Source of the DNA: Listeria_A hofi
GTDB lineage: Bacteria > Bacillota > Bacilli > Lactobacillales > Listeriaceae
Direction of reading: 5' to 3'
Assembly (NCBI RefSeq): GCF_963575615.1
Contig: NZ_CAUYTL010000020.1
Location: 1 to 56,555, forward strand
DNA length: 56,555 nucleotides
Shown one piece after another: positions 41,983-50,036 of the stretch. Position 1 is the first letter of the stretch, and each line of letters begins with the position of its first letter. Both the position numbers and the translations under genes were made by a program. The notes under the pieces were generated by a model, which saw nothing but the letters and a program-made list of their open reading frames with translations, had not been told where the DNA came from and ran no database searches.

Positions 41983-42627
41983 ATGAAATTTTTTATTGAT
42001 ACTGCCAATGTAGAGGAAATTAGGAAGGCTAATCGAATGGGATTTGTAGCTGGGGTGACAACGAACCCATCTTTGATTGCGAAAGAGGGGCGTGATTTTA
42101 ATCAGGTAATCGAGGAAATTACATCGATTGTAGATGGGCCAATTAGTGGAGAAGTTGTCAGTTTGGAAGCAGAAAAAATGGTTGAAGAAGGTCGTGTGAT
42201 TTCTAAAATCCATCCAAATATGGTTGTTAAGATTCCGATGACTGGTGAAGGGCTGGCTGCGGTTGCGGTGCTAAACAAGGAAGGCATTAAGACGAATGTG
42301 ACGCTAGTTTTCTCAGCAGCGCAAGCTTTACTTGCAGCGCGAGCGGGTGCTACATATGTGTCGCCATTTTTGGGGCGTCTGGATGATATTGGTTCTGATG
42401 GGTTGATTTTGATTCGTGATATTGCAGAAATTTTTAAAGTCCATGATATTGCAACAGAAATTATTTCAGCAAGCGTGCGTCATCCGATTCATGTGATTGA
42501 GTGTGCCCGTGCAGGTGCAGACATTGCGACGATTCCATATAAAGTATACGAGCAGATGTTGAAGCATCCGCTTACTGATTCGGGAATTGAGAAATTTTTG
42601 GCGGATTGGGAAGCAACGCAAAAATAA
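41983..42627 (+). CDS. Fructose-6-phosphate aldolase / small transaldolase
   Basis: 214 aa, the short class. MKFFIDTANVEEI, GVTTNPSLIAKEG, the Schiff-base Lys in NMVVKIPMT, NVTLVFSAAQALLAARAGA and SPFLGRLDDIG are typical of the FSA/TalC group. It moves dihydroxyacetone units in pentose or hexose phosphate metabolism. The ATG at 41983 follows GAGGAGGATGAAC. Single gene with its own terminator. Confidence 0.93.
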   Translation: MKFFIDTANVEEIRKANRMGFVAGVTTNPSLIAKEGRDFNQVIEEITSIVDGPISGEVVSLEAEKMVEEGRVISKIHPNMVVKIPMTGEGLAAVAVLNKEGIKTNVTLVFSAAQALLAARAGATYVSPFLGRLDDIGSDGLILIRDIAEIFKVHDIATEIISASVRHPIHVIECARAGADIATIPYKVYEQMLKHPLTDSGIEKFLADWEATQK

Positions 42628-42640
42628 TGAATAGAATGAG

Positions 42641-42679
42641 AAGAACAAGCTATATTTTTAGGATGGCTTGTTCTTTTTT
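42641..42679 (+). terminator. Terminator after the transaldolase
   Basis: AAGAACAAGC / GCTTGTTCTT stem, TTTTT. Confidence 0.7.
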
Positions 42680-42755
42680 AGTGCTGAACCTAGCTAATAC
42701 TGTTTAAATGTGTATAGCATGCATGGTAGAATAGAGGCAAGGAACGGAGGCGGGA

Positions 42756-43031
42756 ATGATGAAAGATGAACTATTGCAAATACCTGGGATTGGAAAGCGT
42801 TTGAGTGAGGCGCTACATAACATTGGAGTTTACAAAATGGCAGATTTGAAGGGGAAGAACCCGCTTCATTTGTATGAATTGATGTGTGAATTTGAGGGTG
42901 AGCGTGTTGATCCATGTGTGCTGTATACATTTCGATGTGCGGTTTATTTTGTGGAAACAGAAGAGCCTGATCCCGCTCTCTTGAAATGGTGGAATTGGAA
43001 GAATCGCGCCTATCCAGGGGAGGTGGAGTGA
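42756..43031 (+). CDS. Helix-hairpin-helix protein, Cdd1 'pathogenicity locus' family
   Basis: 91 aa. LLQIPGIGKRLSEALHNIGVYKMADLKG is a helix-hairpin-helix, followed by ELMCEFEGERVDPCVLYTFRCAVYF and WWNWKNR, the Cdd1 signature. Such proteins probably touch nucleic acid; role unknown. GGAGG precedes the ATGs at 42756/42759. The stop overlaps the Sir2 start (TGATG). Confidence 0.82.
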   Translation: MMKDELLQIPGIGKRLSEALHNIGVYKMADLKGKNPLHLYELMCEFEGERVDPCVLYTFRCAVYFVETEEPDPALLKWWNWKNRAYPGEVE

Positions 43032-43726
43032 TGGGAACGCTTGCGGAGAGCTTGATGAGTAGTGAACGGATTGTGTTTTTGACTGGTGCCGGTGTGTCGG
43101 TACCTTCAGGAATTCCGGATTATCGTTCGAAAAATGGACTTTATACTGGGAAAGAAAATCCGGAGTATTTGCTAAGTGCGACATGTTTGCAGAATGAGCC
43201 GGATAAGTTTTACGCGTTTGTGCGGGATAATATGTACTATCCGAATGCAGAACCGAATGTGATTCATGAAAAAATGGCGGAAATCGAACGGCGCGCGGGG
43301 AAGTGGGTGACGGTCGTGACACAGAATATTGATGGGCTTCATGCAAAAGCTGGTTCACGTAATGTGGTAGAATTTCACGGAAATTTATATCGCTGTCATT
43401 GCCAAAAGTGCGGCATTACGGTACGTTCGGAGCAGTATTTGGAATCAGATAAGCATGAGAATTGTGGTGGAATCATTCGCCCAGAAGTTGTATTGTATGA
43501 AGAAAATTTGCCAGATGATGCGATAAATGACGCGTTAGCTGCGATTACGAAGGCAGATTTGATTGTCATTGTGGGAACATCTTTTAAAGTAAGCCCATTT
43601 TGTAATTTGACGGATTATCGCAAAGTGGACAGCATCGTTTTTGCAGTGAACCAAGAATTATTGAGGCTACCATTCCAACACACGATGATTCAAGACGATG
43701 CTATCAGTATTTTTAAAGAATTGTGA
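43031..43726 (+). CDS. cobB: Sir2-family NAD-dependent protein deacylase
   Basis: 231 aa. The NAD site is LTGAGVSVPSGIPDYRS, the catalytic His is in TQNIDGLHAKAGSRNVVEFHGN and GTSFKVSPF closes the fold. The zinc ribbon reads CHCQKCG and later HENCGG, where most sirtuins have CxxCGG, so one zinc Cys seems to be replaced by His or supplied by the extra Cys. Start ATG 43031 behind GGGGAGGTGGAGTG, coupled to the Cdd1 gene. Confidence 0.9.
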   Translation: MGTLAESLMSSERIVFLTGAGVSVPSGIPDYRSKNGLYTGKENPEYLLSATCLQNEPDKFYAFVRDNMYYPNAEPNVIHEKMAEIERRAGKWVTVVTQNIDGLHAKAGSRNVVEFHGNLYRCHCQKCGITVRSEQYLESDKHENCGGIIRPEVVLYEENLPDDAINDALAAITKADLIVIVGTSFKVSPFCNLTDYRKVDSIVFAVNQELLRLPFQHTMIQDDAISIFKEL

Positions 43727-43832
43727 TTTCTTGCAGAACCTGAGCGAAACATGGTAAAATTTTAAAGGTATGGACAAACTCCACATAAAGCCGAGATTCT
43801 TGTTTTATCTTTTTGGGTAGTATGAAGACTAG

Positions 43833-43964
43833 GCTTTACACAAATCGAGCGAAAGCGTTTGTAATCGAATAGTTTTGTGGAAGCCGGAAGCGGAGTGTAC
43901 TCGTGTACATGAGAACCGGAAGTCCGCTAAACTATTCGATTGCGAACGCTTGCCGCCGGTTTAC
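43833..43964 (+). repeat. Dispersed long-palindrome element, copy D
   Basis: Arms AGCGTTTGTAATCGAATAG and CTATTCGATTGCGAACGCT pair, as do the next bases towards the centre. The inner hairpin is GCGGAGTGTACTCGTGTACA plus TGAGAACCGGAAG. The arms differ from copy C yet remain complementary. Located in the leader of the CNNM gene. Confidence 0.65.
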
Positions 43965-44005
43965 TTGGGGTATGCTCCACACAAAGATAAAGGAGTGGAT
44001 GGTTG

Positions 44006-45313
44006 ATGAACCCTGACCCCGAGAGTCAGCAGATTATTGTACAATTAATTCTTATTTTGGTGTTGACGTTACTGAATGCGTTTTTTGCTTCGGCAGAAAT
44101 GGCGTTGGTATCGCTTAACAAAAACCGTGTTAGATCGCAGGCAGAGCAAGGTGATAAAAAAGCGCAGTTGCTTGTGAAAATGATAGATGATCCGAGTCGA
44201 TTTATCGCGACAATTCAAGTGGGTATTACGCTTGCTGGTTTCTTCTCTAGTGCAGCGGCAGCGACGAGTATTGCTTCTGTTTTGGGGGAGCGATTTGGCG
44301 GGACTGCTTTTGCGAATGAGATGGCAGTGGTCGTTGTGACGATTATTTTATCTTACATTACGCTGGTTTTTGGTGAGCTTTATCCGAAGCGTATTGCGTT
44401 ACAGAAAGCGGAAGCAATTTCTCGTTTTTCGGTACGACCAATTATGATTATTAGCTTGATTTTGGCACCGTTTGTCAAATTCTTATCGTTCTCAACAAAT
44501 GTGCTTGTGAAAATAACGCGGATGGATAAGGACGAGAACACAGAGAAAATGACGCGTGAGGAAATGCAGCTTATTATTGAGACTGGCCGACGTGATGGTG
44601 CAATTGAAAAAGCGGAACTCGACATGCTTCGTGGTGTTTTTGAAATGGACACGATTTATGCGAAAGAAGTGATGGTACCGCGTACGGATAGCTTTATGAT
44701 CAATGCGAATGAGAGTTCGAGTGTGTTGGTAGATAAACTTTTGGAGAAAAATTTCTCGCGTATTCCGGTTTATTTGGACGACATGGATTCGGTGTATGGT
44801 ATTCTGCATATGAAGGATTTATTTTTGGCGGCGAGGAAACAAGGTTTTGATAATATCGACGTAAAGTTGTTAGTGAAAGAGGCTTTCTTCGTGCCAGAAA
44901 CGATTTTTGTGGATGATTTGTTGAAAGCGATGCAAAAATCCCATAATCAAATGGCTATTTTGATGGATGAGTATGGTGGTGTCGCTGGTATCGTGACGGT
45001 GGAGGATTTATTGGAGGAGATTGTCGGCGAAATTGATGATGAATTTGATGTGTTGTCTGACGAGGTGAAGAAGTTGGATGAGCACACTTTTATTGTTGAG
45101 GGACGAATGCCGATTGATGACTTCAATGAAATGTTTCATGTGGAACTTCCCGATAGAGGAATAGAGACGATTGCTGGTTTTGTGTTGACACAGCTGAAAA
45201 CAATTCCTGATGATGGTGAAGAAGTTATTTTGGAATATGAGAATTTGACTTTTATTGTGACGGAGATTAAGGAGTCGCGTGTTGTCACAATACGAGTGGA
45301 GATAGGGAAATAG
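44006..45313 (+). CDS. CNNM/CorC-type transporter with DUF21 and CBS domains
   Basis: 435 aa. The DUF21 membrane domain (about 1-195) has LLNAFFASAEMALVSLNKNR and IATIQVGITLAGFFSSA. A CBS pair (about 215-340: VMVPRTD, ILMDEYGGVAGIVTVEDLLEEIVGEI) is followed by a CorC/HlyC domain (about 350-430). Family members export magnesium or related cations, the old name being hemolysin C-like. The ATG at 44006 follows AAGGAG; the leader contains palindrome D. Confidence 0.92.
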   Translation: MNPDPESQQIIVQLILILVLTLLNAFFASAEMALVSLNKNRVRSQAEQGDKKAQLLVKMIDDPSRFIATIQVGITLAGFFSSAAAATSIASVLGERFGGTAFANEMAVVVVTIILSYITLVFGELYPKRIALQKAEAISRFSVRPIMIISLILAPFVKFLSFSTNVLVKITRMDKDENTEKMTREEMQLIIETGRRDGAIEKAELDMLRGVFEMDTIYAKEVMVPRTDSFMINANESSSVLVDKLLEKNFSRIPVYLDDMDSVYGILHMKDLFLAARKQGFDNIDVKLLVKEAFFVPETIFVDDLLKAMQKSHNQMAILMDEYGGVAGIVTVEDLLEEIVGEIDDEFDVLSDEVKKLDEHTFIVEGRMPIDDFNEMFHVELPDRGIETIAGFVLTQLKTIPDDGEEVILEYENLTFIVTEIKESRVVTIRVEIGK

Positions 45314-45322
45314 GTTAGTTAC

Positions 45323-45366
45323 AGGATTCCTTTGGGGTGAGAGACACTTCGAAGGAATCTTTTTGT
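45323..45366 (+). terminator. Terminator after the CNNM gene
   Basis: AGGATTCCTT / AAGGAATCT stem and TTTTT. Confidence 0.65.
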
Positions 45367-45440
45367 ATAACAATAATGGGACTTGAGATGGGCTTATTTT
45401 ATCGGTATGATAGTGGTAGATGGAAATGGGGGTGCGTGAC

Positions 45441-46394
45441 TTGTCGAATATTAAGGATATCGCAAAATTGGCTGGTGTTTCGGTGACGACGGTTTCGCGG
45501 GTTTTGAACGGTCATCCGTATGTTGTGGAGGAGAAACGTAAGCGTGTTCAAAAGGTGATTGCGGAATTGGATTATAGTCCGAATCGGAATGCAGTTGATC
45601 TTAGTCGTGGGCGGACAAATACGATTGGGTTTGTATTGCCGTATAATGATCATCCGTGGTTTGATAAGGTGATGAATGGTGTTTTGGAGGCGGCTTTTGC
45701 GAAGCGTTATTCGGTGGTGATTTGTCCAACAGGGTATGATCAGGCGGAGGAAGAAAGGTATTTGCGAATGCTGAAAACAAAGCGGATTGACGGGCTTGTA
45801 ATTGCTTCGCGTGCTAATGATTGGGAGACGATTGCGCCGTACGCGAAGTATGGGCCGATTGTTGCTTGTGAGTATATTAATCATCCGCTGATTTCATGTG
45901 CTTATGTGGATCAGTTTCAGGCGTACACGGATGGATTCCAGTTGCTGAAGAATGCTGGGCATACGCGCGTTGGTTTCACGGTTGGGCGTGAGGAGCGATG
46001 GAGCAATAGTACAAAATTGAAAATAATGGCTTACGAGACTGTTTTTGGAGAGTTGGATGATGCGCTTATTTTGCAGGATTGTTTTGATGTGGCGGATGGA
46101 AAAAGGGCTGGGGAACGGTTTTTAGATTTGGCTGAGCCTCCGACGGCGATTTATGCGAATGGGGATGAGATTGCGGCGGGGATGCATTATTATGTAACAC
46201 GTCAAGCCCTTAATGTGCCAAGAGATATGGCAATCCTGGGTGAGGAGAATTTGCCGATTGGGGATGTGCTAGAGATATCGACAGTGGATAAGAACTTGCG
46301 AGAGATTGGGAAGGTGGCTGTGGAGCTATTTTTGAATGAAAAAGTGGAGCGAAAACAGGTGCAACACGAAATCGTGATACGAAATTCGATATAG
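45441..46394 (+). CDS. LacI-family transcriptional regulator
   Basis: 317 aa. The helix-turn-helix IKDIAKLAGVSVTTVSRVLNG is followed by a sugar-binding periplasmic-protein-like core. The start is the TTG at 45441, 8 nt after GGGGG. A palindrome TGAAATGCATTTCA with promoter elements lies just after the gene (46398-46426), a plausible target. No sugar operon is next to it in this window. Confidence 0.9.
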   Translation: MSNIKDIAKLAGVSVTTVSRVLNGHPYVVEEKRKRVQKVIAELDYSPNRNAVDLSRGRTNTIGFVLPYNDHPWFDKVMNGVLEAAFAKRYSVVICPTGYDQAEEERYLRMLKTKRIDGLVIASRANDWETIAPYAKYGPIVACEYINHPLISCAYVDQFQAYTDGFQLLKNAGHTRVGFTVGREERWSNSTKLKIMAYETVFGELDDALILQDCFDVADGKRAGERFLDLAEPPTAIYANGDEIAAGMHYYVTRQALNVPRDMAILGEENLPIGDVLEISTVDKNLREIGKVAVELFLNEKVERKQVQHEIVIRNSI

Positions 46395-46397
46395 CGC

Positions 46398-46426
46398 TTG
46401 ACCTGAAATGCATTTCATCGTTTATA
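46398..46426 (+). promoter_or_regulatory. Promoter with palindromic operator after lacI-type gene
   Basis: TTGACC, 17-bp spacer containing TGAAATGCATTTCA (46404-46417), TTTATA. Drives 46458 and probably the HAD gene. Similar to the TGTAATGCATTACA sites at 8866 and 11165. Confidence 0.55.
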
Positions 46427-46457
46427 TTCAATGTAATAGAAATTGGAAGGAGCGATG

Positions 46458-46829
46458 ATGATGCGTGTTGCGGGTATGTGTAAGGTGGCGGCGAACTTTG
46501 GAATGGAGTTTCAGTACGGAGAGTTTTATTTGGAGCGGGATTATCTCGTTTTTGACAGGAATTATAGTATGGGAATGAAGAAGCGACAGACGTTTCCAAT
46601 AGCTAAGTTGACGGATATTTTGGTTGTTCCGGAGAATGGACGGCTCTATGTGACGTTTGCTTGTGGGGATATGTTGTTTGAATTGGACGAAGCTGTGAAT
46701 GGTGATTTGAGCGATTTTGCTTGGGAATTGCGGACGGCGAGGTATGGTGTGAAGCAGGATGGGACGCAGTTTCGAAATGCTAAAAGACGGCAGTATACGA
46801 CGCATCACCAACATCATTTTGCAGAGTGA
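46458..46829 (+). CDS. Hypothetical protein, PH-like
   Basis: 123 aa. FQYGEFYLERDYLVFDRNYSMG and AKLTDILVVPENGRLYVTFACGDMLFELDE suggest a small beta-barrel (PH/GRAM-like) core, then a basic His-rich tail (YTTHHQHHFAE). Three ATGs in a row; 46458 chosen for spacing to GGAAGGAG. Not recognised. 23 bp before the HAD gene. Confidence 0.65.
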   Translation: MMRVAGMCKVAANFGMEFQYGEFYLERDYLVFDRNYSMGMKKRQTFPIAKLTDILVVPENGRLYVTFACGDMLFELDEAVNGDLSDFAWELRTARYGVKQDGTQFRNAKRRQYTTHHQHHFAE

Positions 46830-46852
46830 TTAGCGAAGAGAGGTGGTTTGGA

Positions 46853-47458
46853 ATGTATAAAACGGTGATTTTTGATGTGGATGGGACGCTTTTGGATACG
46901 GAGCAGGTGGTTTTGCATGCTTTGCGTGTAGCGCTTTCGAATGTGGGATTAGATTATGAGTTGGAAGATTTGCGGTTTGCGCTTGGGATTACAGGTGAGA
47001 AAGCATTGGCGAAGTTGGGGGTAGAGAATCAAGATGCGGTAATGGCCGATTGGTTCGAGCTGGAGGCTAAATTGAATGAGGAGGTAAGAATTTTCGACGG
47101 GATTGTGGAAGTTTTGTCAAAATTGGATGGAGTTGGTGTGGTAACTTCGAAAAACGCGGGCGAAATGGAGACGGGATTTTATCCGTTTGGTTTGGCGCCT
47201 CATTTTGACGTGATAGTTTGTGCGAGTGATACGGAGAATCATAAGCCACATCCGGAGCCACTTTTGCGGTGTATGGAATTGCTTGATGCGGACCCGGCGG
47301 CGACGATTTATATTGGGGATGCTACATATGACATGGAATGCGCGCATAGGGCTGGTGCGGATTTTGGACTAGCGTTGTGGGGAGCGAAGAGAACGGATGG
47401 TTTTGAGAATGCGAATTTAATTTTTGAGAAGCCGAGTGATATTTTGAAATATGTATAA
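46853..47458 (+). CDS. HAD-family phosphatase (PpaX/Gph-like)
   Basis: 201 aa. Motif I is FDVDGTLLDT, motif II VVTSKNAGE, motif III Lys in NHKPHPEPL and motif IV YIGDATYDMECAHRAGADFGLALWG. Subclass I HAD, with a helical cap. Substrate unknown (phosphoglycolate or pyrophosphate are typical). Start ATG 46853 behind AGAGAGGTGG. Confidence 0.9.
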   Translation: MYKTVIFDVDGTLLDTEQVVLHALRVALSNVGLDYELEDLRFALGITGEKALAKLGVENQDAVMADWFELEAKLNEEVRIFDGIVEVLSKLDGVGVVTSKNAGEMETGFYPFGLAPHFDVIVCASDTENHKPHPEPLLRCMELLDADPAATIYIGDATYDMECAHRAGADFGLALWGAKRTDGFENANLIFEKPSDILKYV

Positions 47459-47464
47459 ATGGAG

Positions 47465-47504
47465 AGCGTGAAATGGCAGTTCAAACTGTTTTTCATGCTT
47501 TTTT
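47465..47504 (+). terminator. Terminator after the HAD gene
   Basis: GCGTGAAA / TTTCATGC stem and TTTTTT. Confidence 0.6.
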
Positions 47505-47565
47505 GTTTGAATTGGCCTAAATGATGGTAGAGAGGAGAAAGCTGTTTTGAATGGAGGAGGACAGG

Positions 47566-49056
47566 ATGATGCGAACCAAGATTATGGTTGGAGCATTGCT
47601 AGTTTTTTCTACCATGGTGTTTTCTTCGAGTATCAATGGCTCTGTGGAACTATCAACGGATGAAGTAAAGGCGACGATGAATAATCAGATAATTGAATTG
47701 GCATTACAAAAAGCTGGGAAAAGTAAGGTGGTAGCCGAAAAAGTGGTAACATTGCCAAAAGGTACTTTTCTGCTTGCGCGGACGGTGGTTGTTCCTGCTG
47801 GTGTAACGTTGCGTGGAGCTGGTTTAAATGCGATGCCAATTTTAAAGATACGGCAGAATAATCGGATTCCGGTTGTGAAGCTTGGGAGTGATACGAAACT
47901 TGAAAATGTTGTTTTAGACGGGCAGGGTACGCGGAAGTCCGTCAATCCAAAGCATAATGGGGTTGAAATTGTGGGTGCTAGTGCGAGTCAGCGTGTGCGA
48001 AATGTGCAGATTTTGAACAGCCGGATTCAGAATTTTGATGGGAATGGCATTTTTCTCAAGTATACGGATCGTGTGCGGATTGCTGGAGTGACGCAGGCGC
48101 AGATGGTGGTTGCCAATATTGGTTATGCAGGGATTATTGGGTACTCGGCGAACAATACGACGATTCAAAAAGTGATGGTGCGAGATGTAGGTGTTTTGGG
48201 ACAGCGATTGGCGTATAATATTGCGCTGACGGAAGTGTATGATAGTAAATTGGCTACGGGTGTTCAGGCGAAAGTGAATCCTCGCAGTGAGGGGGGGGTA
48301 ATCACGGATTCCTATATTTTGAATAACGCAGTTTGGGAAGGGATTGATACGCATCATGGGCGGAATTTGGTGATTCAGAATAATACAATTTTGAATGTAA
48401 GAAATGCGATTGCAATTGTTTCGATTACGTTGGCTGGTGATGCTGGAACGATTGGCCCGCCTCAAAATGTGATAATTCGTAATAACCGAATTAATAAGCA
48501 GTCGGATTACGTGAGGTTGAAATTGGCCAAGTCGGAGAAATTTAAAACGGTGCGTGGCATTGTTGTTTCCGGTGCTAAGTTGAAGAAGAGTCGTGATGCG
48601 GTCTATGCAATGGGTATACAAGTTTTGAATAATCAAGTGGAGAATGTGCAGGCAATCAGTGTTTATGCTGGTGGGATTGTCATACAGGCGACTTTTGGCG
48701 CGATTGTTTCAGGGAACCGGATACAGTTGGAAAGCAGTGGGAGGACGAATTATAATGGGATTGTGTTAACTGCGAATAATAAGCGGGTTTCCATTGTTGG
48801 GAATTATATCGGCAAACTTGTTTCAGCACCGATTGAGGGTATTGTTTTTCGTGGTGGACAGAATAACGGGGAGTGGAATAATGCGAAGTGGAGCAAGGTA
48901 TCGGGCTACGGTATGCTGCTATCAAAGAATTATCGGGGTGCAGGTTTGTTTGCTAATGGGAGCCTGAACATGAGGAATGCAAAATTGGTGATGAAGATTG
49001 CGGATACAAATAGTGTGGTGGTGAGGAACACGAATAATTATACATTTAAAAAATAG
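47566..49056 (+). CDS. Secreted right-handed beta-helix protein
   Basis: About 496 aa. The signal peptide is residues 1-30 or so (MVGALLVFSTMVFSSSINGS). Residues about 65-430 form pectin-lyase-like coils: LPKGTFLLARTVVVPAGVTLRGAG, NGIFLKYTDRVRIAGV, NLVIQNNTILNVRNAIAIVS, AIVSGNRIQLES. No cell-wall anchor is visible. The pattern fits polysaccharide lyases/epimerases and surface adhesins alike; catalytic residues are not certain. GGAGGAGGACAGG precedes two ATGs (47566, 47569). Confidence 0.8.
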   Translation: MMRTKIMVGALLVFSTMVFSSSINGSVELSTDEVKATMNNQIIELALQKAGKSKVVAEKVVTLPKGTFLLARTVVVPAGVTLRGAGLNAMPILKIRQNNRIPVVKLGSDTKLENVVLDGQGTRKSVNPKHNGVEIVGASASQRVRNVQILNSRIQNFDGNGIFLKYTDRVRIAGVTQAQMVVANIGYAGIIGYSANNTTIQKVMVRDVGVLGQRLAYNIALTEVYDSKLATGVQAKVNPRSEGGVITDSYILNNAVWEGIDTHHGRNLVIQNNTILNVRNAIAIVSITLAGDAGTIGPPQNVIIRNNRINKQSDYVRLKLAKSEKFKTVRGIVVSGAKLKKSRDAVYAMGIQVLNNQVENVQAISVYAGGIVIQATFGAIVSGNRIQLESSGRTNYNGIVLTANNKRVSIVGNYIGKLVSAPIEGIVFRGGQNNGEWNNAKWSKVSGYGMLLSKNYRGAGLFANGSLNMRNAKLVMKIADTNSVVVRNTNNYTFKK

Positions 49057-49086
49057 GAATAAGTGATTGCTTTCCGTGATCCATCG

Positions 49087-49156
49087 CTCAGCGTGTCGAC
49101 AAACGTCTGTTTTTATCGTTAAAATTCTGTCCCAGTTACTTTGTCGATACGCTAAA
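49087..49156. repeat. Internally deleted long-palindrome element, copy E
   Basis: Left end TCAGCGTGTCGACAAACG and right end TTTGTCGATACGCTAAA pair, and CTGT...TCGTTAAAATTCTGTCCCAG resembles the left halves of copies A and B; the inner hairpin is missing. Confidence 0.5.
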
Positions 49157-49218
49157 ATCTGATGGGAAATCATGTGAAGCAGTGTCTCTATAGTTTGAGT
49201 CAGTGCTTATCTAATTTT

Positions 49219-50034
49219 TTAGAAATCGATGTTATCTGGATCTGGTCCAACGCGGAGATTTTGATTCAGAGCGTCGATTTTTGTCATTTCATCGAGAGTT
49301 AACTCAAAGTCAAAGATATCCATATTTTCTGCGATGCGGTGTGGTTTTGTGGATTTTGGAATAGCAATGATGCCGTTTTGTAAGTCCCAACGCAGGATAA
49401 TTTGGGCGATGGTTTTATTGTGGTGTGTCGCGATTGCTTGGAGTGTCTGATTGTCGAAGAGACCGCCTTGCATGAGTGGGGACCAAGCTTCGACGCGAAT
49501 GTTGTTTTCTTTGCAATACGCTATAAGTTCTTTTTGTGTGAGTCGTGGATGGAGTTCTACTTGATTGATGGTTGGCATGATGGTGGCGTGCTTTTTGAGT
49601 GTTTCTAAATGGTGAATCTGAAAATTGCTAACGCCAATTGCGCGGATGTGGCCAGCTTTGTGAAGTGTTTCGAGCGCGCGCCAAGCATCAATGTATCTGC
49701 TATCAGCGGGCCAGTGAATGAGATAGAGATCGAGATAGTCAAGCTCCATTTTTCGCATAGTTTCGTCGAAAGCGGCAAGTGTTTCTTCGTATCCGAGGTC
49801 GGCATTCCAGACTTTGGACGTGATAAAAAGTTCTTCGCGTGGGATGCCTGATTCGCGGATACCTTGGCCCGTACTTGCTTCGTTGCCGTAGATGGCTGCG
49901 GTGTCGATGCTACGGTAGCCGAGTCGGATGGCTTCTTTGACAGCGGATATGAGTTCTGTGCCTTCTTCTACTTTAAATACGCCGAGTCCGAGGACGGGCA
50001 TGTCGATTCCATTTGCTAATTTGACTGTTTTCAT
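49219..50034 (-). CDS. Aldo/keto reductase
   Basis: 271 aa (beta/alpha)8 NADPH enzyme, DkgA/YvgN-like. The catalytic set is Asp and Tyr in IDTAAIYGNE, Lys in FITSKVWN and His in LYLIHWP; the cofactor end is IPKSTKPHRIAENMDIFDFEL. Reduces aldehydes such as methylglyoxal in relatives. The ATG at 50034 follows CAGGAGGAATTTTAAAA and starts 2 bp after the MFS stop, so the two form an operon. Confidence 0.93.
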   Translation of the reverse strand: MKTVKLANGIDMPVLGLGVFKVEEGTELISAVKEAIRLGYRSIDTAAIYGNEASTGQGIRESGIPREELFITSKVWNADLGYEETLAAFDETMRKMELDYLDLYLIHWPADSRYIDAWRALETLHKAGHIRAIGVSNFQIHHLETLKKHATIMPTINQVELHPRLTQKELIAYCKENNIRVEAWSPLMQGGLFDNQTLQAIATHHNKTIAQIILRWDLQNGIIAIPKSTKPHRIAENMDIFDFELTLDEMTKIDALNQNLRVGPDPDNIDF

Positions 50035-50036
50035 TT

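Noticed and set aside
46404..46417. TGAAATGCATTTCA as a CcpA cre site
   Set aside because: Central CG of cre is absent; better seen as a separate palindromic operator.
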